A DNA stretch of 64,000 bases, taken from positions 124,001-188,000 of the forward strand of contig MSJH02000496.1 of the NCBI GenBank assembly GCA_001931875.2, read 5' to 3'. The notes below the pieces were generated by a model that worked only from the letters and a program-made list of their open reading frames with translations, was not told the DNA's origin and ran no database searches. Position 1 is the stretch's first letter. Every line of letters starts with the position of its first letter. This stretch comes from Byssochlamys sp. IMV 00236 (Eukaryota > Ascomycota > Eurotiomycetes > Eurotiales > Thermoascaceae). This document shows, in pieces, positions 1 to 10,523 of this stretch. Both the position numbers and the translations under genes were made by a program.

Positions 1-1055
1 GATTTTATTTAAGAGCTACCAATGAACTCCCTCGACTCTTACATGAAAGGACTAGAGTGAGGATATGGTACTGATGTTTATTCGACAGAAGTGGAGCCCC
101 AAGCGCATCCGGGAGTGCTTTTGTACCATGACTGAATCTTGCATATCCAGCACGGAAAGTTATATTGCATGTCTCTCTGTACAGTCTACACCGCACACAC
201 ATGGGGTGAGTGACGATTATAGTTTTAATAATGTTGAGTGTACCCTCTTTTCCCTACTTGGTCTTATCCATGGAAATAGGAACAGGCCAGAGGACAAGAG
301 GGCCGTGGAGGATGAGAAGCCCCCACGGAGACAATTTTCTTCCTCCCGTGACAAACACAGTCCGGCCATTGAAAGGCAAGACCATGTATACTTGAGAGGG
401 TGGGTTGGGAATGAGTGGTGGATACTGCAGGAGCTAATGTGATATGATATTGGATATTGGAAAAGTGGGTATCATTGATTCTTAGATCTCGAATCGCAAT
501 GGATCTATGGGATCTGGTAAAATTGGTTGGTCATGTCATATTCCTGACTTGTACGCTGGAAGGCGTAATCAGGCGATGGCGACTCTGTAGCTGGACGAAC
601 GTCCTAGTGTTCCTGCTGGTAGACTCATAACTTGGGGTAGGGTCTCGTACAGAGTACGTGGACACCGTAAGCTACTCGATAACAGATGTACCTCTCATAC
701 TCGAGGGTTGGCGTTCCATCCGAAGATGAGATCGTAAATGTCGCCCAAGCAGACGACATCGAAAGCACTTATGTGCTGCCACTGAGGAACTAGTAGTGTT
801 CCGAAGAGTTTTGTCTGCGCATAATCCTGACGTGCAGAGAAACGGAAATCGCCGATCCGGTGGACGAGGTCATCCTTGGAACGGGAAAAGCGGGAAGGTA
901 AGTTGGGTTATCTCTTTAGAGACACCCAAGACAGGAATTCCGCATGTTGAATCCTGGGAGGAAGCAACGCGAGAGCAACGGAAAATAATAGATGATCCGT
1001 GCTTATGTTCTCATGACGAAGTGTGGTTGGTGATTCTTTGATGTCGCTGGTGACT
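1..1055. other. Non-coding stretch, no gene recognised
   Basis: No open reading frame here resembles a protein I know, and the longest ones lack plausible codon bias or splice partners. The right end is the 3' flank of the CSL4 gene, which is transcribed leftwards, so part of the stretch is probably its 3' UTR. I see no RNA gene or repeat. Confidence 0.5.
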
Positions 1056-1850
1056 TTAAAAGGGTCTTGCAACTTTCCGCGGCTCACCCACTCCAGTAAT
1101 AGGGTCTCTCATCTCCCTCCAACTGACGGGGAACATCATATTTCCAGCCTCGCTGCGCGCCATAACGATCCCAAGATCATTTCGAGCAGTTGTAAGATAA
1201 TAGAAGCTCTGGTCACCCAGAGAGATGACTTTTCCACGCACAATGTCACCAACACGGAACATCTCCTCCATCACGACGCGGTCTTTCTCGACGGCACGGA
1301 CGTCTTCCTTGCGAATCAGAGCTTGGAACCGTAATTCATCCGAGTTATTTTGATTCTCCAGGTTGGCAGGCGAGGCTAGTATAGAGGCAATATTGTCATT
1401 ATCCGAAGCAGTTGCGGAAGGATGCGCATTCTCGGCGGTGGCCGTGTCGTCGAGAACGACGAGGATAGAGACGGTTGCTTGGCGCTTCTGGACTCGAGTG
1501 ACGCGAGCCAGCACGATTGAGTCCACCGCAGGTAGCGTATTGTACCTCAATTTCCCTTTCGAGGGAGCGCCCGTCGCGGGTGAAGACGTAGATGCGCCCG
1601 GTTTGACGCCGAAACCGCTCACGCCGTTGACCTGGCTTCCTGTAGGGAGCGCGCTTCCGGTATAATTCCGCGACACAGTGATCAAGGATTTCGCCTTAGT
1701 TTTATCATTGGCGGGATCTACCACCACAGGTCCTGCAATCGAGGCGCATATGAAAGCGTCTTGGATGTGCGTGCCTGGACCGGCTGCATAGGTGGATGTT
1801 GGTCCAAGCCGTTGGCCTGGAACCGCGAGAGACGGCAAAGCAGCAGACAT
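1056..1850 (-). CDS. csl4: Exosome complex subunit Csl4
   Basis: Single-exon gene for a 264-residue protein. Csl4 is one of the three S1/KH cap subunits of the RNA exosome, which degrades and trims RNA in nucleus and cytoplasm. The N-terminal part (from about residue 5, LAVPGQRLGP) matches the short ECR1-type N-terminal domain, the middle (about residues 115-230, starting with DSIVLARVTRVQ and including RVGDIVRGKVISLGD) is the S1 RNA-binding fold, and the C-terminal end SWREMRDPITGVGEPRKVARPF-like tail is typical of fungal Csl4. An alternative upstream ATG would add 22 hydrophobic residues; I chose the internal ATG at 1850 because MSAALPSLAVPGQ begins where the family begins. A serine/alanine-rich linker interrupts the S1 region. 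Family assignment is recognition of motifs, not a search. Confidence 0.85.
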   Translation of the reverse strand: MSAALPSLAVPGQRLGPTSTYAAGPGTHIQDAFICASIAGPVVVDPANDKTKAKSLITVSRNYTGSALPTGSQVNGVSGFGVKPGASTSSPATGAPSKGKLRYNTLPAVDSIVLARVTRVQKRQATVSILVVLDDTATAENAHPSATASDNDNIASILASPANLENQNNSDELRFQALIRKEDVRAVEKDRVVMEEMFRVGDIVRGKVISLGDQSFYYLTTARNDLGIVMARSEAGNMMFPVSWREMRDPITGVGEPRKVARPF

Positions 1851-2459
1851 TGTGCTGGAGACACTGACACTCAGTATTATGACAAGCCCCAAGGAGAGGC
1901 CTTTGACGAGCCTCACACGTTCGGGATCTTGGGCAGACTTGCGAGAGAAGAAAAGAAAAGTCCCGGCGGAGTGGGGAGTGAAAGTATTCTTAGCGAGGGA
2001 CTTCCGCTGTTAGTTACCGCCTTCCTGTCTAAGACAGCTACAAGAAACATGATATACATACAAAAAGAGTTCCCCAGTCTCAAACTGTCGTGTTGATCAA
2101 AGACTGTAGCCACATTGGATGTGAAAAATAGATGCAGCGTCTTATAAATGACACAAGGTATCAGTGCTATTAAAGCTGTATAAGTAAATCTAGCATGATC
2201 AAAGCCGCTTATGCGGAGGTACAGAGGTAGTAACAGCTCCATATTGCTGGCCACGCAGCAACAGAATGAAAATCCCAAGTGAGAACCTCATCACACCAAT
2301 GCTCGCTCATTACAATAAAATGAGAATAACCACCAAAATCAATGCCCGTTAAACACCCTGCATCAATAGATAGACAATAGGAAAGCACGAAAAGCGAACG
2401 GAGTATGTTGACAGAGACAGCGGACGTAAAAAAAAGACAGATACATAATGAACGCAGCT
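1851..2459. other. Intergenic region between CSL4 and VAC8
   Basis: Both flanking genes run leftwards, so this is the 5' flank of CSL4 and the 3' flank of VAC8. It is moderately AT-rich. I see no conserved ORF; the apparent reading frames here have no recognisable domain. Confidence 0.5.
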
Positions 2460-4499
2460 CTAACCTTCGACCAGAGTCTGCTTGGGACCCTGACCAAGTA
2501 ACTCGAGACATCGGCGTGCCAGCGCGATGACCTCACCTTCACCATCTTCGGCGTCCTCGTCATCAGATTCGATATTCTTGTCGGATATGGCCTTGACCAT
2601 CTGGACAATGTCTTCGGATTTCGAGATGTAGCCGATAAGTCTCTTGTCCTCGGACTCGAGCAGCTGGAGGAGAGTCCAGATAGCAATATGCTGGAACGTC
2701 GGATCACCGCTAGCGAGGAACCTGCTCAGGTAGCCGTGGATTCCGCCATTGGGATCCGCCCAGTCCCGAACAAAGATAGAGTAGTCACCGACTACAAAAG
2801 TCAGCATTGGAATTGAAGAAGCTTATTGGCATAGATAGACTTACCTTTAGAAGATAGATTTCCCAACGCAGCAGCACTGTTTCCTTGTACCTCAATACTT
2901 TCCGAAGCGGTTAGAGGGATCAAAACATCAAAAACACCCAGGTTCAGCAGATGCGACTTCAAGTCGTCGCTGAGAGCCAGAACCGCAATCGCGGCAGTCA
3001 TCTCGGACTGAACGCTCAGAGGAACCTGTAGAACCAGATCCTTGCACTTCTGCACCGCTCCAGCCTGAAGGACAAGCTCCTTGTTGCGGTCCGAACTGGC
3101 AGCAAGATTGCGCAAGGTGGAGATAGCATGACACTGAATTTCTTCATTGTCTGTGGAGCCGAGAAGGTCGACAAGAGGCTTTAGGAAACCAGCCTCGATG
3201 ATAGGAGATTCGTTGAGCGGGTGGATGGAGATGTTGCGAATGCAGGCGACAGCGGAGAGGATAAGGGGGAGATAGGAAGATTGAAGAAGCCGTAGCAGCG
3301 GTGGAAGACCCTTTGCTCTGACAATCTCAAGCTGATACTTCTCGTCGGAGGCGAGATTTCGCAAGGCCAGGGCTGCTTGGCATTGGACCTTGGGAGTAGA
3401 AGAATCCATCAATTGGACGAGTGACTGCACCAGGCGCGACTCGGTCTGTGCAAGCCGTTTGCGGTTGGCAGCGTCAACTGCGATGTTGCTAAGAGCGGTT
3501 GTGCAGTAATATTGAACGTCAACATCGGGGGACGAGAGCAATTGTACGAGGACTGGAATGGCACCGGCGTTGACAAGTTGTTGCCTGTTGTCATCTGCAG
3601 ACAAAGTTAGCGCATAGTAGCAAGACTGACCGTACGAATCGGAGCATACCCGAATGTGTCATGTTCAACAGCGCGCCTGTAGCATTTCGCTGTACCCGCA
3701 TATCCTTCGACTTTGCAAGTCGCGTCAACGGACCCAGGGCGCCCGAACGGGCGATCTTGGCTTTGTTGTCTTCATGCGTAGCCAAATTTGTGATGCACCC
3801 GACGGCGTTGCATTGTACTTCCACATTGGGTGACATCATCTGTCTTATCAGGGGCGAAAGACCTCCAAGGGCCACGATCAAGACCTTGTTCTCCGCTACT
3901 CCATGTCAATAACTGCCTTCCTCACGCGCAGGGTTCGGGACGTACTGTTCACCGCCAAGTTACCCAGGGCAGCACTAGCTGCCCGTTGAACTTCAATGTC
4001 GGGGCTCTGCAGCAAGAAAAGGATCGGTTCGAGAGTATCTCTGTCGACTTCGCGGACATCTGTAACGAACAAACAATGGTCAATGAGGTCGACGACGCGT
4101 GGTCCAGAGCACTCCGTAGGAGTAACGAACCTCGCTCAGTGATCTCTGCAAATGTCAAAGCAGCACTACGCTGTAGATCCACGTTATCTGAATAGACCAG
4201 CGTACTCAGCGCCCGCAGTGGTTCGCCGGAGAAGAAATCAGTTTCAGCACGCTACAGTAGCCATTGTCAGCAAAGGGAAGGGCAGAGACGAGATGGAAAC
4301 AGAAGGGATGAGACCATCAACATACATTCTCCAAATACTGCAGCAAGTCTGCGACGGCCTCCCGCTCACTGTCGGCCAGGGTTGTCTCATAGATTCCATC
4401 CCTCGAGCGACCTTTGACGGAACCCAGGCAGGCAGTGATATGGCACCACCGGTCGATGGCCGCCAGACAGGCCAAACAAGCGTTCCCTATTTCACCCAT
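2460..4499 (-). CDS. vac8: Vacuolar armadillo-repeat protein Vac8
   Basis: Six exons: 4499-4326, 4251-4131, 4059-3946, 3895-3650, 3594-2845, 2791-2460, giving 578 residues, the same length as yeast Vac8. Vac8 sits on the cytosolic face of the vacuole and acts in vacuole inheritance, nucleus-vacuole contacts, homotypic fusion and the Cvt/autophagy pathway. The start gives Met-Gly at the N-terminus ([12 protein letters not shown]), a fitting N-myristoylation site followed by cysteines at 8 and 11 that could be palmitoylated; this decided the start over longer upstream frames. About a dozen armadillo repeats fill residues 55-540 (for example [36 protein letters not shown]). The C-terminal [14 protein letters not shown] is typical. 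All introns are GT-AG and every junction restores frame. Upstream lies a long 5' region with a trinucleotide repeat. Confidence 0.95.
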
Positions 4500-6811
4500 G
4501 CCTGCATGCAGTCCCGGAGGACCAGAAGGCGGACCAGCGACCGTTGGGAGCGATAGAAGTTGAGATCCAGGAAGGTCGGATGGTGGAAGGACAGCTTGGG
4601 GCGGGACGGAGATCGAGGGCCGGGAATTCAACAGGAAACGGGACGCGAGTTTAGGATCGATTGGTGACGAGACACAGCGAGACGATCCGCATATAGGGCC
4701 GGTGGGACATGGACCGTCGCGTGATAGGAAGCAGAACTGGCTGTCCGGGTTGTGGGAGAGATCGATTGAGGACGGGGGAGAGTTGGATTCTAGGGTGTTC
4801 TTGTGATTCAAATCGAGGTGGTTGGTGGTGGTGGTGGTGGTGGTGGTTGTAGTAGTAGTAGTAGTGGTGGTAGTGGTGGTCTAGAGGAGGAATACTAAGT
4901 TACCTTCATGTTAGTTAATTAATTAATAACCTAACAGGCCATCCAACAGTGTGCCTTGGGACCTCGTCCGCCAGGCTGCATGTACGACGATGGTAGGGCC
5001 TGAGAGCTGTTCTGTCTGCCACTCCCATAGATAATATGTATGCTTGCTTGCTCCCTTCCTGATCCCAAATAACTACGTAGATACTGCTGGAGCTCCCTGA
5101 TCGACTGACTTGTCTTGCTGGAAGCTCGGCCCAGCAACGGGTCTTTCTTACATAAGGTTAGATAGAAGCCCGCAACAACATCAACGCTCGTTGCGCATTG
5201 TTGCTAACTAATAACGACCGACTAGTTAACTAGCTATCTAACTTGCTTGGGTTAAAGAGCTGATTTCCTGCTCTGTCTTCTGATCTGCGATCTCCTCATC
5301 TAACAGCCGTGGTCGGCGGTTATAGGTCACTAATTCCCCTGCCAGCACGACCGATGAGAAAAACGCAGTCGAGCTGAAACTGCCATGGACGTCACAACTA
5401 TTACCCCTTTTAAGATTTGATGCTGGAAGATACTACAACTAATATACGGAGTATGTAGTGTAGGAGTAACTGCTAACTGCACGCGGTGAGGTCCGAGGTT
5501 CACATAGTCTACTCCGTCATGACTGGTCAGATATCATCCTTCGCACACGCCAACTGAATAACGGCCACAGATTCATCTCGCACGGCCGTTCTTAATTACT
5601 GGCCATGATTGATTGATTTTTTGCGGCGCGGGTGATAGGCAATCGCTACGGCTTCTCGAGTGGTCAATGATCGGCGTCAAATGAAATGCAGCACGCTTGT
5701 CGCGGTTGGATCGAGCTAGATAGATATTAGTATTATACTATTATGGTGATACAGTATTATTATGATTATTATTATTACTCTCCGTACTCCCGTCGACTAC
5801 TACTACTGTCTTCCGCTTCCGCTTCCAATATTCGAATTTCGCTGCCTGTCGGGAATCGGCGCTTAGCTGTCTCCGACAGCCGTGATTTAATATTATTATT
5901 ATTATTGTTACTCCGTATTCACCGCACGTTCGCTGCGCATTGGCTTCGTTCGTGCCTGGACGTGTCATCTCGTAGCGTCCCCGACCTTAGAATCTATTCT
6001 ATACTTTCCCGGATGCCGGATGGTTGATCGGCCTTTTGAAAGAAGGTTCCTCGGATTTTCGTGGCTGCCTGGGACGCGGAGCAACTAGAGTACTAATTAA
6101 TTATATCGTATCTATTTTGGGTGTTTGTTGATCGATTAGAGGAACCATGGCTCATAGATAAATAAAAGTCCTGTTAGTTAGATAGTAGTTAACTTAACCA
6201 ATATTATCATAAATAAATCAATAAATACCTGAAGCTGTCCCCTCAAAACGCAACTGTCACAGCGCTGTGCCAAAACCAAACGGACGGGACCGGACCAAAA
6301 TCGTACGAGACCATCACGAAATCTTGTCAAAGTCCGCTTCGGGGTCAACCGTAGCTCCGTCCGGCCTTTTTTGCCTCATCGACGACTTGCTTTGCCTGGG
6401 GACATTCCAGCTGCTGTCCCCAGAACCTCCTCGGCATCTTCAGCCCAATTGAACTTGTGTTCTTCTCTTCCGGGGTTCGCCGCAGAAGCACTGACGCTCT
6501 TGTTCGCTGCAATCACCTCTTGACTCTTTCTGGGCCCACCGGGTTCATTATTCGAATGCGTCTACTAAGATTGATATCGCCTCCTGTTGCCTCCTCATCT
6601 CTAACCGGGTTCAAAACCTTTGCGCTTTCACGACACCCGCCCGAGACAGCTCCTATGAGGGCACAGCTCCTGAGGCTGCACAATTATCCCCGATAAACGG
6701 ACTGATAACGGACCCCGCATCTTCTGCAGAACGCCGCCTGATCTAATACGCTTGCTTTCGCCATCGGATACATTTTTTTAAACCACGATCACATAAGCAA
6801 TACTGGGAAGA
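4500..6811. promoter_or_regulatory. 2.3-kb divergent intergenic region (vac8 / Zn2Cys6 factor)
   Basis: This is the shared upstream region of VAC8 (leftward) and the Zn2Cys6 factor (rightward). It contains a GGT/TAG microsatellite next to VAC8, TTA/ATT-type simple repeats near 5740-5780 and 5888-5910, TTAATTAA/TAGTTAAC-rich AT blocks near 4910-5240 and 6090-6230, and a more C-rich stretch from 6240 that is likely the 5' leader of the transcription factor. ATG-initiated frames at 6267-6452 and 6457-6696 would be upstream ORFs if transcription starts before them. No protein gene is recognised. Confidence 0.5.
4817..4881. repeat. GGT/TAG trinucleotide microsatellite
   Basis: About 65 bp of near-perfect trinucleotide repeats: GGT units, then TAG units, then GGT/AGT units. 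Read on the VAC8 strand it is a run of ACC and CTA triplets about 320 nt before the VAC8 start codon, probably in its promoter or 5' UTR. Confidence 0.85.
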
Positions 6812-9800
6812 ATGGAGGGTTTCGGGGACGATCCAGATGGCATGGGGTTTGAGATGCCCATGCTGATGAACCAGCCGCCCCAGATCTTCGGCGCATACAA
6901 CCCAGATCGCTCGCCCGTGCCTCCGTCTCTTTCTGGACCTCTTTTCCACGATGACCCAAATATGCATACAGGCGATGAGAGTAACGATGCGAAGAGGAGA
7001 AGGATAGCTAGGGTGAGACAGTCATGTTGATGGAGACTGTCCAATCCGCATACTGACCGACATTCTGTATAGGCGTGCGATATGTGCCGCAAGAAGAAGA
7101 TCAAATGCGACGGTAAAATGCCAAAATGTTCGCATTGCATCAACTACAAGACAGAATGTGTTTTCACCCAGGTGGAGAAGAAGAGAAATCCTCCTAAGGG
7201 GTATGGTTCTTATACCCCCTGATTTCATACGTGTGGCTAAGAATGATGACATTGTTGGATAGGGCCAAGTATATCGAAGGTTTAGAGAACCGCCTGGGAA
7301 GGATGGAAACTCTTCTGAGATTGTCCGGGCTGTTGGGAGAAGACGACGCTGGCAAAACAGACCTTGGCACGTTAGAAAAGCGCCTCGCAGACCGGTCCTT
7401 TGCCCAAGGCAAAGCGATGAGGAACTTGAATCGATCCGGTTCTGTGGGTGCAGCTGCGGCGCCTCAAGCATCTGGATCGCATCAGTCCACTCCGCGCATG
7501 GAGAGCCAGTCCAGTCCGCGAAACTCGGTTGCGTCACCGTCGTCCCAGAAAGAGTCCGAAACGGAAGTTGAGGCGCTTTCTGATATGATGTGTTCTCTTG
7601 TTACGAATAACTGCGGAGAGACGCGCTATATTGGTACGTGGCATCAAGCATCCTCTAACGACTATAAACTTATGCAGTCATCAACAGGTTCCTCCTCCGG
7701 ATTCTCGATATTTTCGCCCAAGGGCATCCAATGGGTCAACGAGAAGACCGGCGATTCTTCCTTCCAGGACATGATTTCTTCTGCGTACGTAGACGATAAT
7801 AAGTGGATATATTGGAAGCCGGAGATCTTCAGTGATATATTCGCCCGTCGTGTCTTCAAGCCATTACCGCCGAAGGATGAAGCCTTATCCCTGTTCAGGG
7901 ACTATTTTGATAACTTCAACTGCATGTTTCCGCTGTTTCACGAACCTACATTTATGCACCTAGCTGAACGGCAGTACTCGCGCGACCCGTACGAAGGATC
8001 TGGGTGGTGGGCAAGCATCAATGTCGTCCTGGCGATCGCACATCGACTTCGGGTTATGAGTAATCTGGTACCTCAGGAGGAGGATAAAAAGGCTTGGCTT
8101 TACCTGAAGAATGCCATGGGAGTCTTGACGGAGCTTACAATGAGGAATACGGACTTGCTGAGTGTCCAGGCCTTGCTGGGAATGGTAAGATTTTGATTTG
8201 GCTAACCAGGTCTCTTCATTGTATCCTGACTTGTGTCCAGTCCCTCTTTCTGCAAGGAACTCCTAATCCGCAGCCCTCTTTCTTCCTTGTGGCGGCAGCA
8301 ATTCGACTTTCTCACAGCATCGGCCTTCATAAACGGGGTTCTGGCTTTGGCTTGAACCCGGTTGAGGTGGAGCAGCGCAAGAGGGTATTCTGGATCGCTT
8401 ACCTTCTTGACAAAGAGTACGTGTGCGCGTCTCCCGACCAAGCTTTTCTCGTTATTGACTGGTCGAATAGTATATGTTTGCGTTCCGGTCGACCCCCGGT
8501 ACAAGACGACGATGACATGAATGTCGAGCTTCCCAGCGAAGATCCTCCAGACAACATCGGTAATATCCCGCTGTCTGACGGCAAAGGAAAATTCAATCTA
8601 TTCAGAGCGATGTGCACATTTGCCACTATCGAGAGCAAGGTGTATAAGCGGTTATACTCCACGAGAGCAGCGAAACAATCTGACGGAGAGCTCTTAAATA
8701 CGATTGGGGAGCTCGATAGAGAGCTCGAAGAGTGGAAAGAGAGCATCCCCTTGGATTTCCGGCCCGAGTACGAGATCAAGGCATCCCATACTCCGTTGAT
8801 TCTCCATCTTGTCGTCCTTCATTTCTCCTATTACAACTGTCTTACAACCATCCATCGGATGTCGGTTCATCATGGATACTGGACCAGCAGGCTCTCCAAC
8901 TACGCCATACAAGGTCTGAATGCCCGGCCACTCAACCCCAGGGTCTTCTCGTCAGCAGTGCTCTGCGTTGCTGCAGCGCGAGCATCGATAAATCTGATCA
9001 AATACATTCCCCAAGGAGATTTTGCCTGCGTATGGTAAGTGTGGCACACATATAAGAAAAACAGAGATAGCAGCTTGCTAACACGAGTAACAGGTTGATT
9101 CTGTATTATCCCGTCTCAGCGCTGGTTACTCTCTTTGCCAACATCCTCCAGAATCCCCAGGATGCCCGAGCTCGCTCTGACGTCAAGTTGATGAACTTGG
9201 TCGTCAACTTCTTGTCGATGTTGGTTTCAGATGAGTCGAATGGCAGCGTGAAGCGCATGCTTAGTGTCTGTGCTGAATTCGAACGAATTGCAAAAGTCGC
9301 GCTTGACAAAGCAGAGAAAGAGTCACACACGAAAAGAAAACGCAAGGTCGGCCCGGAGGAGAAGGATTCCCAATCTCAGCCCAGTGCGGCAGAGCCCCAG
9401 ACACCGACTTCCTCAAAGCCTTCCGAAGCAGCGCAGACTTCCTTTTCACCTACATCTCTTGAAAACACTAATTCTAGTGCTTTCAATCGGATGAACAATG
9501 GCATAAGCTCTCCGCCTGCCATTCCTGTAAACGGCGGTGTCCCTCGCGGATCGAACGGCGATGACACCTCGAACATGCCGAATTTCAGTCAAGAGTTCCA
9601 GGACATGCTCAGCCCTAACGGCCTGGGACAGGTTGGATTTAATGATCAGCAGCCGTTCTCAACCTCTTCCACGGCAGGGATGAATGTTCCCTCCTTCCAA
9701 CAACCGTTTGTCCCCCAGGACCTGTGGCAGATGCCTATGACTCTCGAATGGGACTGGGCAGATATGGCCAATACTAATTTTCCTATATTTGAGAATGGAG

Positions 9801-9835
9801 ATGGACCAGGTGGCCCGCAAGGAAATGGGCCATGA
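6812..9835 (+). CDS. Zn2Cys6 transcription factor with fungal_trans domain
   Basis: Seven exons: 6812-7012, 7073-7200, 7263-7633, 7688-8184, 8241-8416, 8471-9034, 9094-9835, giving 892 residues. The first intron ends just before the zinc cluster. The six cysteines (69, 72, 79, 86, 89, 96) have the canonical C-x2-C-x6-C-x6-C-x2-C-x6-C spacing, followed by a linker and a short coiled-coil ([20 protein letters not shown]) for dimerisation. The middle region (about 255-560) is the fungal-specific transcription factor domain, with FPLFHEPTF and the [11 protein letters not shown] and [12 protein letters not shown] motifs. The C-terminal third is Ser/Pro/Asn-rich and contains a KRKRK nuclear-localisation-like patch. 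It is therefore a nuclear DNA-binding regulator of the Gal4 type. I do not recognise its specific target pathway. The 54-nt introns at 7634 and 8417 keep frame if retained. Confidence 0.9.
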
Positions 9836-10523
9836 TCACGATGATATGAAACACTGACGATAATATTACCGGATTTGCGTATGGGAGTCAATCGGACGGT
9901 TTCCGGCGGTGATCACAGGAGTTCAAAAGGGACAAAAAGCAACATCTTATTTCTGGAAGTACTGACTAATCACTGCTACCCCCCTCTAACTAGTTGACAT
10001 AGGCGACATTGCTGTGAGCATGATTTCATTTAGCTTTGCGTAGATAGGTAGCTACTACTCCTTGGTCTTCTGTTGAAGCCATCTGCGTTCGCGCTGTCGC
10101 AGCGAGCGACTTGTATCAGTAGTAATATAATATTACCACGGCAATGCCAAACTATGAAGATCTGCTCTTTGGATGTGAATTATTCAAGATAGTCCTGCCA
10201 ACTCGCTGTTGAACAGTTCGCTGGGATTCTAGACGCGCATTGCTTGCTAAAGCAATTCCGTGGCGTTGGGCCGATGAGTCAGCCGGCCGCCGGAAACACC
10301 GAAAAATCAGCCCCGATAATTATTACTCCACTGGCTGCAACTGGCGGGCAAACGAACGTCAGTAACAATAATAGCTTCCAGGAAGCTCTTAACTATCCTC
10401 TCCCACCCCCCCCTCTCTGTCTTCTCTTCGATACAATACTCTATGGGTTCTGCAGTTAGCACCCGTTACTGATTGTTCTACGACCTTTCAATATACCGCT
10501 AGCCTCCGGGCTCACCCTCGACC
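9836..10523. other. Intergenic region before the m-AAA protease
   Basis: 3' flank of the Zn2Cys6 gene and promoter of the m-AAA protease. A CT-rich stretch (about 10395-10430, CTCTCCCACCCCCCCCTCTCTG-like) lies 100 nt before the protease start and resembles the pyrimidine-rich core promoters of Aspergillus housekeeping genes. No further gene is visible. Confidence 0.5.

Noticed and set aside
65..442. 125-codon open frame at the left edge
   Set aside because: No recognisable domain, atypical composition and no splice partners; likely chance.
5743..6027. Tyr/Leu-rich frames in the vac8/TF intergenic region
   Set aside because: They are translations of TTA/ATT simple repeats.
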